DNA of 64,000 nt from G051132615 sp051132615 (lineage in GTDB: Bacteria > Pseudomonadota > Gammaproteobacteria > Burkholderiales > Neisseriaceae). A program made the position numbers and the translations under genes. Of the stretch, positions 34,706-44,180 are shown piece after piece (position 1 is the first letter of the stretch; every line of letters starts with the position of its first letter). The stretch is taken from positions 248,001-312,000 of the forward strand of contig NZ_CP152375.1 of the NCBI RefSeq assembly GCF_051132615.1, written 5' to 3'. The notes beneath the pieces are model-generated. The model was not told where the DNA came from. It saw only the letters and a list, made by a program, of their open reading frames with translations, and ran no database searches.

Positions 34706-36262
34706 TTAAGCTTTCCCAACGGTTTCAAAACCACAATTGGAACACTCATTATACCGTGATTCAATGGTTTTAAGCCTAATCATATAGGATTGACCTGATG
34801 TACTTAACTCAACCTCTTTATCAACTTGCACCAAAGCATTTGGCACCAATAACGCCCTACTGGCTTTTTTGCTTTTATCATGAGTTACATACAAACCAAA
34901 GAAGGTATTATTCGGATTACTTAAATCAATCAATGTAATAGCCATTGGCGAACTACCAATAGTTTCAAGACCTACTTTAGTAGAACCATCATCATTTTTA
35001 ATCAAGCGTCTAACAACCCCCAATATTGGTAATGAATCCATGAACTCAACCAAAATCAAGTCACCAATCAGTAAGCTATTATTTTCTTTAGAAAAATGTG
35101 TTAACCCTATTTCGTCAGTACTCACACTGGTCATTACCCAACGGGATTCTTGCCTTTCTCTCGCACTAGGAATAGTCAGTTCTTGCTTTGCTTTAAAGGC
35201 TATTAAATTAAATCCTACTGTCACAAACACTTCTTCAGCAGCTAAAACCAAATCTGCTGGTGGTGGTTGATACTCAGGTTCCAATAAACATTTTTGAATT
35301 TTTTCAAAAAACGCTTGCCAAGAAGCAGGATCCGTCTTCATTGGGTCATCAACCAGATACTCTGGCAAGGCTTCTTCACCCAAAGAACCATCTTGAATAT
35401 TAATGCTCTGAATCACATCTTGCACAGCGGCAACAAACGCACCACCACTCCAATAACGGCTTGATTGAGCGAAAACACTTCTACGAAAAAAATGGGGCGC
35501 TTCCTCAGAACGAAGATCCAACATAAAAACAGGTTCAGTTAAATTTTGCTGATCTGTTTGTATGTGTAAATTTTTACACGCTTTACCTAAAATATAATGT
35601 AACTGGCGAATTTCTTGTGTATTTAAACTGCTTGTATTGGCAATTTTTAAAAAGGCTGAATGCAATAATACTTGTTCGGGAATGGTTTCTGTACCAACAA
35701 TACTTTGGTAAGCTTTAACAGGATAACGTTCTAATTTCACTCGTTCTAAAAACTCAAAAAACTGATAAGCCTGCTTCCAAGTGCTTCCTTGTGGCTCCGT
35801 GTATCTTTGAGCATACCATAATATCTGTTGATTATGGTGCACTAATCCCCGCACAGCAGCCAACGTGATACTGGGTAATAGCTCTTTAGGTGCATTTTGT
35901 CCAAGAAAATCGGATAAACACAAGCTATACCCAACTGCCAGCTCATTGATATAAGCCAAAATCGCCGGAATAAAATTCCTTTTACTGTTTTCTGGATTAA
36001 AATGGTCTTCACAAATTCGCTGATGAATGGGAAATGTACGCTCATCTATGTACAGTAATGTTTGCAATCTTTCTGCTAATGGAATACTTTTGTCGTTATT
36101 TAAACGAGTAATCGCCTTAATAACTTCAATATGCGCCCCAAAGTACTCCTCTTGCGGTAATTTTTGAACCAACTTAGTAGCTGATTCCACCAAGGGAGAA
36201 GTAGGAGAAGTTTTATCTTTCTTCCCCACCATTGAGTCAATTAGAGTTTTAAAATCAAACAT
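34706..36262 (-). CDS. Uncharacterised 518-residue protein, possible degenerate PilZ region
   Basis: A soluble-looking 518-residue protein that I cannot name. No signal peptide or membrane segment is seen. The N-terminal 340 residues are mostly helical. Near residue 368 a segment RERQESRWVMTSVSTDEIG is followed by IGDLILVEF, ILGVVRRLIKNDDG and KVGLETIG. Together these resemble a PilZ-like beta-barrel, with a degenerate form of the RxxxR and DxSxxG c-di-GMP motifs. The C-terminus has one CxxC pair (C507, C510). It is monocistronic between serB and iscR, with its own terminator. A signalling or regulatory role is only a guess. Confidence 0.6.
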   Translation of the reverse strand: MFDFKTLIDSMVGKKDKTSPTSPLVESATKLVQKLPQEEYFGAHIEVIKAITRLNNDKSIPLAERLQTLLYIDERTFPIHQRICEDHFNPENSKRNFIPAILAYINELAVGYSLCLSDFLGQNAPKELLPSITLAAVRGLVHHNQQILWYAQRYTEPQGSTWKQAYQFFEFLERVKLERYPVKAYQSIVGTETIPEQVLLHSAFLKIANTSSLNTQEIRQLHYILGKACKNLHIQTDQQNLTEPVFMLDLRSEEAPHFFRRSVFAQSSRYWSGGAFVAAVQDVIQSINIQDGSLGEEALPEYLVDDPMKTDPASWQAFFEKIQKCLLEPEYQPPPADLVLAAEEVFVTVGFNLIAFKAKQELTIPSARERQESRWVMTSVSTDEIGLTHFSKENNSLLIGDLILVEFMDSLPILGVVRRLIKNDDGSTKVGLETIGSSPMAITLIDLSNPNNTFFGLYVTHDKSKKASRALLVPNALVQVDKEVELSTSGQSYMIRLKTIESRYNECSNCGFETVGKA

Positions 36263-36527
36263 ATATACTTAAGACAATTTAAAGATGTTAAGTTTATAAC
36301 CACATAATACTTAATTATTCAAATACAGATTGGTTGATACCAACTTATCACATAATTAATTGATTCTAGCAAAAACCAGAGTCTTATGCACTAAAATTAT
36401 ATTACCTCAATTTAGTTTATGTATTACTGTGGTACTTCAAGCAGTATCCATACTCAAAATTCAGTCATTTCGATCGTTAGAATTCTAACACATCTTTTAA
36501 ATTTACTCAAAAAAGAGATAAATTTTT

Positions 36528-37382
36528 CTAACGAAAAAAATACCGAATCGCATCTAAACCATTAAAATCAATTTTGAGTGAACTGAATTGTTTCACTTTT
36601 GGTTTGGCATGGAATGCAACACCATAATCAGCCGCTTGAAGCATCAATAGATCATTAGCCCCGTCTCCCACCGCCAATACTTGTCCTACTGCCAACCCTA
36701 AGTTTTGTTTTTTTTGCTGTAAAATTTGTGCCTTGCTTTGTGCATTGATAATCTGGCCTACCACTTTGCCTGTTAAAACACCATTATATATCTCTAGTTC
36801 ATTAGCAATAGCATCATCTAAATGTAAACTTTGTTTGAGTTTTTCTGTAAAAAAGGTAAAGCCACCAGAGACAAGCACAAAATAAATGCCAGCCTGTTTC
36901 GCCATCTGAATAAATTGTTCTGCACCTTCAGTTAATTTGACTCTCTGTTGATAAACTCGTTCCAGCTGTTCAACAGTTACCCCCTCTAATAAGGCAACTC
37001 TTTGAATAAGTGATTCATTAAAATCTATTTTACCCTGCATAGCAGCATCTGTTATCTTGGCAACTTGCTCTTTTAAACCAACTTCATGGGCTATTTCATC
37101 AATACATTCTATTGTAATTAACGTAGAATCCATGTCGGAAACAATCAACTTTATTTGGGAAAAAGCTTGATCCTCTAAAAGATTGGCATCAATTTTATGC
37201 TCATCAAACCATATTTGTAATTCAGGACTAATCAAAAATTCGTCAGGAACAGAGATACGTTGAACATTACCTAGCGTAAATGTGCTATTTAATGGTACCC
37301 CTATTTTTTCAAATAGTTCGTTTACACTAAACTGTGATAATGTTTCTCCCTGAATCACCAATATACGTCTTTGTTTGCTCAT
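36528..37382 (-). CDS. serB: Phosphoserine phosphatase
   Basis: HAD-family phosphatase of 284 residues, the last step of serine synthesis. The nucleophile motif SDMDSTLI is near residue 83, the second motif is LVSGGFTFFTEKL near 170, and the acidic motif AVGDGANDLLMLQAA is near 238. The N-terminal 75 residues are a divergent ACT-like domain typical of long SerB. It is transcribed alone. No U-rich terminator was seen, only the palindrome GTTAGAATTCTAAC at 36476-36489, about 40 bases downstream. Confidence 0.95.
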   Translation of the reverse strand: MSKQRRILVIQGETLSQFSVNELFEKIGVPLNSTFTLGNVQRISVPDEFLISPELQIWFDEHKIDANLLEDQAFSQIKLIVSDMDSTLITIECIDEIAHEVGLKEQVAKITDAAMQGKIDFNESLIQRVALLEGVTVEQLERVYQQRVKLTEGAEQFIQMAKQAGIYFVLVSGGFTFFTEKLKQSLHLDDAIANELEIYNGVLTGKVVGQIINAQSKAQILQQKKQNLGLAVGQVLAVGDGANDLLMLQAADYGVAFHAKPKVKQFSSLKIDFNGLDAIRYFFR

Positions 37383-37571
37383 CTAAGTTTAAGTACCCAT
37401 AATTAAATCATATGTCTCATTGTTACATATCTAACAAAGCAATTGTAGCTATTTTCAAATAAAATGCGACAAACTCAAATTATTTATGTTATATATATTT
37501 TACAAAAGAGCATTAAACAAAAATAACTTACAAAAAATTTAACTTGTTATTTAAAATATAAAGCAGAAATT

Positions 37572-37736
37572 ATGAAAACATGGGTTTGTTTGATATGTGG
37601 TTTTGTCTACGATGAAGCTGCAGGTTATCCAGAGGATAATATAGCGCCTGGAACCAAATGGGAAGATGTGCCATCGACCTGGATTTGCCCAGATTGCGGC
37701 GCAAAAAAAGATGATTTTGAAATGTTAGAATTTTAA
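37572..37736 (+). CDS. Rubredoxin
   Basis: A 54-residue iron protein with two CxxC pairs, CLICG at 6-10 and CPDCG at 39-43, and the usual YDEAAGYPEDNIAPGTKWED between them. It is a cytoplasmic one-electron carrier; the partner is unknown here. The ribosome site is weak (AAGCAGA). It precedes the M48 protease gene by 20 bases and may be cotranscribed with it. Short size and motif spacing are exact for rubredoxin. Confidence 0.95.
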   Translation: MKTWVCLICGFVYDEAAGYPEDNIAPGTKWEDVPSTWICPDCGAKKDDFEMLEF

Positions 37737-37756
37737 CCAGAAAGGATTTTGAATTT

Positions 37757-38614
37757 ATGAATATCAAAACATTAGTTGTTCTGTGCACGGCACTAATTGG
37801 CACTACTGTACTGACTGGCTGTCAAAGTACAACATCTAATAATACAACAGGCAATAACCGCCAACAATTATTGCTGATTCCTAATGCTCAACTTAATGCA
37901 GAAGTAGCACAAGAATACAAAACGTTGATTAGCCAAGCTCGTCAAGCAAAAGCGTTAAATGTACCCGCATCTTATGCTAAACGTGTCAAGACGATATTCA
38001 ATCGCATTGTTCCTCATACAACAGCTTTCCGTCAAGATGGCAGTAGTTTCAATTGGGAAATCAATGTGATTAATACTGATGAAGTCAATGCATGGTGTGC
38101 CCCTGGTGGGAAAATGGTTGTTTACAGTGGTATCATCAAACAACTGAATCTAACAGATGATGAATTGGCTGCAATTATTGGTCATGAAATGGCTCATGCA
38201 TTACGTGAACACACTAGAGAGCAAATGTCTCAAGAAATGGCAAAAAGTGAAGGCTTAAAATGGGCAGGAAAACTTGCTGGTTTAAATAGCGACCAAATGG
38301 ATCTTGCCAACTTAGTGAGCAAATATGGTTTCTCATTACCATTTTCTAGAACAATGGAAAAAGAAGCAGATGTCATTGGCCTAGAGTTAATGGCAAGAGC
38401 AGGTTATAACCCACAAGCAGCAGTAACGCTATGGGAAAAAATGGCAAAAGTTAGCGGTGAAGGTAGTGCATTAGAAGCGTTGACTTCTACTCACCCAACC
38501 AATAGTGCTCGCATCAATGAAATTAAAAAACGCCAAGATGAAGTCATGCCTCTTTATGAAGCATCTAAATCGAAAAAAGCCACTGGCACAAAAAAAGGTG
38601 GGAAAAAAAGATAA
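37757..38614 (+). CDS. M48 family metalloprotease lipoprotein (LoiP/YcaL-like)
   Basis: A 285-residue outer-membrane-type lipoprotein. The signal peptide ends in LTGC with cysteine 22. The zinc motif HEMAH is near residue 144, with the third ligand in EKEADVIGLELMARAG near 205. It probably cleaves misfolded outer-membrane proteins, as LoiP and BepA do, but lacks BepA's TPR tail. The C-terminus ends in a Lys-rich stretch. AAAGGA is the ribosome site. A terminator follows at 38651. Confidence 0.88.
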   Translation: MNIKTLVVLCTALIGTTVLTGCQSTTSNNTTGNNRQQLLLIPNAQLNAEVAQEYKTLISQARQAKALNVPASYAKRVKTIFNRIVPHTTAFRQDGSSFNWEINVINTDEVNAWCAPGGKMVVYSGIIKQLNLTDDELAAIIGHEMAHALREHTREQMSQEMAKSEGLKWAGKLAGLNSDQMDLANLVSKYGFSLPFSRTMEKEADVIGLELMARAGYNPQAAVTLWEKMAKVSGEGSALEALTSTHPTNSARINEIKKRQDEVMPLYEASKSKKATGTKKGGKKR

Positions 38615-38650
38615 TTTACAGGTAAAATAACTTAACCCGTAAGACAGTTC

Positions 38651-38682
38651 ACACGGATGCCTTTGCATCCGTGTTCTTATTT
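38651..38682 (+). terminator. Terminator after the M48 protease gene
   Basis: 10-bp stem ACACGGATGC / GCATCCGTGT with a CTTT loop, followed by TCTTATTTT. It lies just before trpE. Confidence 0.85.
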
Positions 38683-38695
38683 TAAAGGTATGAAA

Positions 38696-40165
38696 ATGCT
38701 AAGCTTTTCCCAATTTAAAGAACTTTTTGCACAAGGATACAATCGTATTCCACTCGTATTGGAATTATTTGCTGACCTTGATACGCCTTTATCAGTGTAT
38801 TTAAAACTGGCCAACAAACCTTTTACTTTTTTATTGGAATCTGTTGTAGGTGGAGAACGTTTTGGCCGTTATTCTTTTATTGGTTTAGCTTGTCACACCT
38901 ATATTAAAGTAGAAGACAAACGTGTTCGAATCTTTGAAAACAAGCAGTGCATTAAAGATGAACACATGGATGACCCTTTATCTTTTATCCAACAGTATCA
39001 AGATTCATTCAAAACACCAGAAATCCCTAACTTACCCCGATTTACTGGAGGATTAGTTGGTTATTTTGGTTATGAAACAGTCCATCACTTTGAATCTAAA
39101 CTAGGCAAAACCGATAAGCCTGACCCTATTGGTACACCTGATATCTGTTTAATGCTATCAGAAGAATTGGCTGTTATTGATAATTTATCAGGTAAAATTT
39201 ATTTAATCGTTTATGCAGACCCTAATGCAAATGATGGTTATTTCACAGCCAAAAATCGCCTAGAGAGTATTCGATTACAATTACGTCAAAGCTTTGCCCT
39301 ACCATTATCTTTAGGAAGTGGTCAAACTCAAGCCATCAGCGAATATGGTGAAGAGCCTTTTAGACAAGCTGTACAAGCGACAAAAGAACGTATTTTTGCG
39401 GGCGATTGTATGCAAGTAGTGCTGTCACAACGCATGAGTATGCCATTTACTGATCATCCTCTGATGCTTTACCGTTCACTGCGTTCATTAAACCCTTCTC
39501 CTTATTTGTTTTATTACCATTTTGATGATTTTTATATTATTGGCTCATCCCCTGAAATTCTGGTTCGTAGAGAACAAGATATAATGACTGTACGCCCTTT
39601 GGCAGGAACTCGACCTCGTGGGAAAAATAGAGAAGAAGATACGTATTTAGCCAAAGAGCTTTTAGCTGACCCAAAAGAAATTGCTGAACATGTGATGTTG
39701 ATTGATCTTGGACGAAATGATGTGGGAAAAGTCAGCCATATTGGGCAAGTTGAAGTGACAGAGAAAATGGTCATCGAAAAATATTCTCATGTAATGCATA
39801 TTGTGTCCAGCGTAGAAGGAAAGTTACCAAAAAATACACATAATATTGACGTATTAAAATCGGCATTTCCTGCAGGTACACTATCTGGTGCCCCAAAAGT
39901 CAGAGCAATGGAAATTATTGAATCACTAGAACCAAGTAAGCGTGGAATTTATGGTGGTGCGGTAGGCTATTTAAGCTTTAATGGAGATATGGATCTGGCG
40001 ATTGCCATCAGAACGGCGGTGATTAAAAACGATACGCTTTACATACAAAGTGGTGCAGGTATTGTTGCCGATTCAGACCCACAAGCCGAATGGCAAGAAA
40101 CACAGAATAAAGCCAGAGCAGTTATTCGAGCCGCTCATATGGTACAAGAAGGTTTGGATAAATAA
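38696..40165 (+). CDS. trpE: Anthranilate synthase component I
   Basis: Converts chorismate (with ammonia from TrpG) to anthranilate, the first step of tryptophan synthesis. 489 residues from the ATG at 38696, which has AAAGG seven bases upstream. An ATG two codons earlier and a longer frame starting inside the terminator fit less well. Seen: LLESVVGGERFGRYSFIGL near 40 (the feedback-site ESV segment), GSSPEILVRRE near 281, PLAGTRPRGKNREED near 300, and the chorismate-binding core FPAGTLSGAPKVRAMEII near 395. It closely resembles Neisseria TrpE. No other trp gene is adjacent. Confidence 0.95.
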   Translation: MLSFSQFKELFAQGYNRIPLVLELFADLDTPLSVYLKLANKPFTFLLESVVGGERFGRYSFIGLACHTYIKVEDKRVRIFENKQCIKDEHMDDPLSFIQQYQDSFKTPEIPNLPRFTGGLVGYFGYETVHHFESKLGKTDKPDPIGTPDICLMLSEELAVIDNLSGKIYLIVYADPNANDGYFTAKNRLESIRLQLRQSFALPLSLGSGQTQAISEYGEEPFRQAVQATKERIFAGDCMQVVLSQRMSMPFTDHPLMLYRSLRSLNPSPYLFYYHFDDFYIIGSSPEILVRREQDIMTVRPLAGTRPRGKNREEDTYLAKELLADPKEIAEHVMLIDLGRNDVGKVSHIGQVEVTEKMVIEKYSHVMHIVSSVEGKLPKNTHNIDVLKSAFPAGTLSGAPKVRAMEIIESLEPSKRGIYGGAVGYLSFNGDMDLAIAIRTAVIKNDTLYIQSGAGIVADSDPQAEWQETQNKARAVIRAAHMVQEGLDK

Positions 40166-40177
40166 TAAAGTAGGTTA

Positions 40178-40681
40178 ATGAATATGGATCAACCATTATG
40201 GGCTAAAAACATACCTACTTTTTTTCCCAAAAAAGTAGCACACTTAGCACAAGAACAATCGTTAACAGCTATGTTAACGAGCTTACCCTATACTTTTAAC
40301 GTACAATTACTGGCTTTAAAACAAAATCAAACAATAGCCCCAAACTTATTTGCTTGCCCAACCGTTTTAACTCGAGAAGTATTCTTAAACTTAAACAATA
40401 CAGCTGTTGTTTTAGCAAGAAGTGAATGTTTCATTGATTCTATTTGGGCCAGCTATTTAGATTGCGGTACAACATCTCTTGGCAGCTTATTATTCAAACC
40501 CAACCAACAACTTGATCGCAGTGCTTTTGAATACAATCAACAACTTCAAACTGACGCCATATTTCCCCAAACTTATTTAACAGTTTCCCCCCAATGGATT
40601 CGTCGTTCTGTCTTTTGGCATGAACAACAACCCTTATTATTGTTGGAAGCTTTTTTACCTGATATTGAGCAATTCTTATGA
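40178..40681 (+). CDS. ubiC: Chorismate-pyruvate lyase
   Basis: A 167-residue protein of the UbiC family, which cleaves chorismate to 4-hydroxybenzoate and pyruvate, starting ubiquinone synthesis. The family is poorly conserved. Seen: the TREVFL segment with the likely product-binding arginine, the GTTSLGSLLF segment, and the C-terminal PLLLLEAFLPDIEQF, whose glutamate is probably catalytic. The ATG of ubiA overlaps its stop by four bases, strongly supporting the call. Confidence 0.85.
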   Translation: MNMDQPLWAKNIPTFFPKKVAHLAQEQSLTAMLTSLPYTFNVQLLALKQNQTIAPNLFACPTVLTREVFLNLNNTAVVLARSECFIDSIWASYLDCGTTSLGSLLFKPNQQLDRSAFEYNQQLQTDAIFPQTYLTVSPQWIRRSVFWHEQQPLLLLEAFLPDIEQFL

Positions 40682-41544
40682 ACCAAATAAAAGCCAAGCT
40701 CAAAATTTATGGCGAATTAATGAGGGTTGAAAAACCAATTGGTACGCTTTTACTCTTATGGCCAACCCTATGGGCTTGGCTTATTGCTGGTAATGGTCAT
40801 CCAAGCTGGATTGTAGGCGCTATGTTGGTATTGGGTACCTTTTTAATGCGTAGTGTTGGCTGCATTATCAATGATGTTGCAGACAGAAAAATTGATCTAC
40901 ATGTACAGCGCACTCAAAATCGTCCTTTTGCACGTGGAGTTGTCTGTGTAAAAGAGGCACTTACCCTTGCGTTCATACTCACCATTTTGGCTATTTTATG
41001 CCTTTTACCCCTAAATTTATTATCATGGCTACTAAGCATTCCTGCCTTCTTTTTAGCGGTTTCCTATCCTTTTACAAAACGTTTTTTTCCCCTGCCACAA
41101 GCTTATTTAGGTTTGGCATTTTCATTTGGAATTCCTATTGCTTTTGCCGCACAAGTTAATGCTGTTCCTTTGCTCGCTTGGCTCATTTTTTTAGCAAATA
41201 CAGCATGGACGATTGCCTACGATACTATTTATGCCCTTGTAGACAAAGAAGACGATTTAAAAATTGGTATTCAAACCTCTGCCATTACTTTTGGGCAATA
41301 TGATATTGCTTGGATTATGTTTTTTCATATTTTATTCTTATTTACCCTTATCGCAATAGGACTTTGGATACCCTTCTCATGGCCATTTTGGATCAGTATT
41401 GTTCTCGTGTTTTTACATCAAGCAAAACAATATATTGAAATAAAAACACATATAAGAGAAAAATGCTTTAAGGCTTTTTTGGATAATAATCATATTGGCT
41501 TCTTTGTTTTTATTGGTATTCTTGCTCACTATTTAGTTCAATAA
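40678..41544 (+). CDS. ubiA: 4-Hydroxybenzoate polyprenyltransferase
   Basis: Inner-membrane prenyltransferase of 288 residues that attaches the isoprenoid tail to 4-hydroxybenzoate. It has about eight or nine membrane helices. Two Asp-rich motifs are present: NDVADRKIDLHV near residue 65 and DTIYALVDKEDDLKIG near 185. Length matches E. coli UbiA (290). It is coupled to ubiC by a four-base overlap. Confidence 0.95.
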   Translation: MNQIKAKLKIYGELMRVEKPIGTLLLLWPTLWAWLIAGNGHPSWIVGAMLVLGTFLMRSVGCIINDVADRKIDLHVQRTQNRPFARGVVCVKEALTLAFILTILAILCLLPLNLLSWLLSIPAFFLAVSYPFTKRFFPLPQAYLGLAFSFGIPIAFAAQVNAVPLLAWLIFLANTAWTIAYDTIYALVDKEDDLKIGIQTSAITFGQYDIAWIMFFHILFLFTLIAIGLWIPFSWPFWISIVLVFLHQAKQYIEIKTHIREKCFKAFLDNNHIGFFVFIGILAHYLVQ

Positions 41545-41641
41545 AAACAGTAAACTTATACCATCGTTTAACATCTCTTCATCCAAATACACATTTATTT
41601 CCCCATATAAATCTTCTTTAACATCTTTTATATATCAATAA

Positions 41642-41675
41642 TTGACTTTATTAATGATAATGATTATCATTAATA
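41642..41675 (+). promoter_or_regulatory. Fur-box promoter of the TonB receptor gene
   Basis: TTGACT (41642-41647), 17-base spacer, TATCAT (41665-41670). A perfect 27-base palindrome (13-1-13, centre G at 41662) covers the spacer and -10 box; its core AATGATAATGATTATCATT is the classic Fur box. Iron-loaded Fur would block polymerase directly. Confidence 0.9.
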
Positions 41676-41731
41676 TTCTCATTTAAATATTGATATTTTA
41701 GTTATCTTCTCCATAAGGAATATGCAAAATC

Positions 41732-43951
41732 ATGAATCCTTCTAAGCTATATTTAGCTATTATTGCTGGGTTATTTCCATCTGTTTTATTTGCTCAAGAA
41801 ATAATAGTTGCTCAAAAAGACAAAGCTACCATTGATGATGTATATGTCACAACCACACGCAGTAAATCAAGTATAGATAAAACACCAGCCAATATATCCA
41901 TTATTCATGATCAAGAATTAACCGAAAAACAAACCTCAGACATTAAAAAAGCACTCCGGTATGAACCTGGCATCACAGTCAGAAAAAGTGCTTATCGCAC
42001 AACCAGTGCTGCAGCGGGCGGCGGTAGAGGAGGTAATGAGAGCATAAACATTCGGGGATTAGAAGGTAATCGTGTATTAATTATGGAAGATGGTGTTTCT
42101 CTACCAGCATCCTTTAATTTTGGTTCTTTTACTTCAGGCCGAGGGGATTATGCCAATACAAGTTTGTATAAACGAGTTGAAATACTTAGAGGGCCAACTT
42201 CTGCACTATGGGGCAGTGATGGTTTGACAGGTGCCATTAACTTCGTCACAAAAGACCCACAGGATTTGTTGGATACATTTAATAAGCCCTATTACCTTTC
42301 TTTACAAAGTGCATATGATTCTGCCACAAATGGCAATTTAGTCACTGCAACAGGTGCTTTAGGAAATGAAAAATTACAAGGTATGTTGGTTTTCACTGGT
42401 AACTTAGAAAGCGAAACAAAAAATAAAGGCAGTACAGGCGGTATTGGCGCATTACGTACTGACCCAAATCCACAAGATATACAAAGAGGCGGTGTACTGG
42501 GTAAATTTGTGTACCATATTAATCCAAATAATCGTCTTAAGCTAACAGCAGAAGCAACCAGACAACGTATTGATTCAGAAGCACTATCAGCAGAAGGTGA
42601 ACCAATTTTGGCATCAATGCCCTTACCTAAAATTGTGAATTTAACCGAGCATGATTCTATTAAACGCAATAAGGCTATTTTAAGTTATCAATTTGATGAT
42701 GATGCCCAAACTTTCTTACAACATGCAACTGTCAGTATGTTTTATCAAGATTCGAATAACAGACAAAGTTTAGATGAATTACGTAGTAATAGCATGACTC
42801 GTTGGCGCTTTAACAATTATGAAGAAAAAACCATTGGCTTAAGCACTTATGCCCAAGGTCAAATTGAAACAGGTTCTGTGACTCAACGGCTAAGCTATGG
42901 TTTAGATGGCAAACAATCAACAATCAAGTCTTTTAGAAACGGCAACTTACCCTCAGTTGGTGACCCTTTACCGGCAAAAGCTTTTCCTGACTCTAAATAT
43001 ATAACTGCTGGTGCATTTGTACAAGATGAAATTCAAATAAGCAAGCTGAGCATTATTCCAGCAATACGTTTTGATTATTATAAAATCAAGCCAGACTCAG
43101 ATGATCCTTTGGTGTATGGCGCGCAATCAAACACGGCAAATGATCATGCTTTTTCTCCTCGCCTAGCACTCATGTATGAATTCACACCTGGATTTGTGCC
43201 TTATGTTCAATATGCAAAAGGATTCAGAGCCCCCACCCCAGATGAAATTAACAGTAATTTTAGCAACCTGACACATGGCTATGCGACTATTCCTAATCCT
43301 GACTTAAAACCAGAAACCAGTAATACTTATGAAATAGGCTTCAAAGGAAACGTTGTCACTCAAAACAGTGGTACATTCCGTTATGGAGTGGCTTCATTTT
43401 ATGGGAAATATAATGATTTTATTTCCAGAGAAATTGTCAGTAAAAGTGGGGCTTATCCCATTACCTATCAATTTGTTAACCAAGCTGAAGCAACAATTAA
43501 AGGCGCAGAAGCACGTTTTTCTTGGCGCCATAATAGTGGCTTCAGTACCAAATTAGGTGTTGCCTACGCAAAAGGTACAACAAAAGATAAGGACAGTAAT
43601 GAAAAAGTTGCACTGGACAGCATTAACCCATTAAGCGTTAATTTAGGATTACGCTATGAACCAAATGATACTTGGTTTGTGGGTACAGATATGATGTATC
43701 AATCAGCAAAAAAACAAGATAATGTATCCAACAAAAACTACTATCTACCTCCTTCTGTATTCGTAATGGATTTAAATGCTGGCTATCATATTAATAAATA
43801 TGCCTCTATCTATGCAGGAATAAATAATATTTTTGATAAAAAATATTGGAATTGGTCAGATGTAAGAGGCATTACAAACGACTCAAAAATCAAAGATTTT
43901 TATACAGCAACAGGCCGTTCATTTAATATAGGCTTTAAAGTTGAATATTAA
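41732..43951 (+). CDS. TonB-dependent outer-membrane receptor, probably heme/hemoglobin
   Basis: A 739-residue outer-membrane receptor for iron or heme. The signal peptide covers about residues 1-21, cleaved after LFA. A TonB-box-like segment TIDDVYVTTTRS is near 34. The plug domain (about 50-165) has NIRGLEGNRVLIMEDGVSL, and the beta-barrel runs to a C-terminal aromatic-type end (SFNIGFKVEY). The FRAP box (FRAPTPDEIN) and NPDLKPETS box are typical of the heme/hemoglobin receptor family that includes HmbR. The upstream Fur box supports iron control. AAGGA is the ribosome site. The substrate is inferred. Confidence 0.87.
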   Translation: MNPSKLYLAIIAGLFPSVLFAQEIIVAQKDKATIDDVYVTTTRSKSSIDKTPANISIIHDQELTEKQTSDIKKALRYEPGITVRKSAYRTTSAAAGGGRGGNESINIRGLEGNRVLIMEDGVSLPASFNFGSFTSGRGDYANTSLYKRVEILRGPTSALWGSDGLTGAINFVTKDPQDLLDTFNKPYYLSLQSAYDSATNGNLVTATGALGNEKLQGMLVFTGNLESETKNKGSTGGIGALRTDPNPQDIQRGGVLGKFVYHINPNNRLKLTAEATRQRIDSEALSAEGEPILASMPLPKIVNLTEHDSIKRNKAILSYQFDDDAQTFLQHATVSMFYQDSNNRQSLDELRSNSMTRWRFNNYEEKTIGLSTYAQGQIETGSVTQRLSYGLDGKQSTIKSFRNGNLPSVGDPLPAKAFPDSKYITAGAFVQDEIQISKLSIIPAIRFDYYKIKPDSDDPLVYGAQSNTANDHAFSPRLALMYEFTPGFVPYVQYAKGFRAPTPDEINSNFSNLTHGYATIPNPDLKPETSNTYEIGFKGNVVTQNSGTFRYGVASFYGKYNDFISREIVSKSGAYPITYQFVNQAEATIKGAEARFSWRHNSGFSTKLGVAYAKGTTKDKDSNEKVALDSINPLSVNLGLRYEPNDTWFVGTDMMYQSAKKQDNVSNKNYYLPPSVFVMDLNAGYHINKYASIYAGINNIFDKKYWNWSDVRGITNDSKIKDFYTATGRSFNIGFKVEY

Positions 43952-43966
43952 AATTTTTCTATGGAC

Positions 43967-44002
43967 AATAAAGGCTATGGTATGTTAACCATAGCCTTTA
44001 TT
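43967..44002 (+). terminator. Terminator after the TonB receptor gene
   Basis: 15-bp stem AATAAAGGCTATGGT / ACCATAGCCTTTATT with a 6-base loop and a short T-run. Confidence 0.85.
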
Positions 44003-44180
44003 TACATCAATCATAAGAAAATCATAAATTAATTGAACATTTTTAATCTCTCAATTATTTAAAATAAAATTTAAACTCTATACTTGACTTCTCTATAGAT
44101 TAATCGAAAAATAACAAATTGTTTGATACATTAGAACCAATCAACTCATATATAACTAAAACACAAGGGAGAAATCATCA

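Noticed and set aside
42000..42050. Phase-variable homopolymer tract in the receptor gene, as in some neisserial hemoglobin receptors
   Set aside because: The Gly-rich stretch is coded by mixed GGC/GGT/GGA codons with no long G-run.
42292..42669. 125-residue minus-strand ORF inside the TonB receptor
   Set aside because: It lies antisense to conserved receptor sequence with no ribosome site or recognisable domain.
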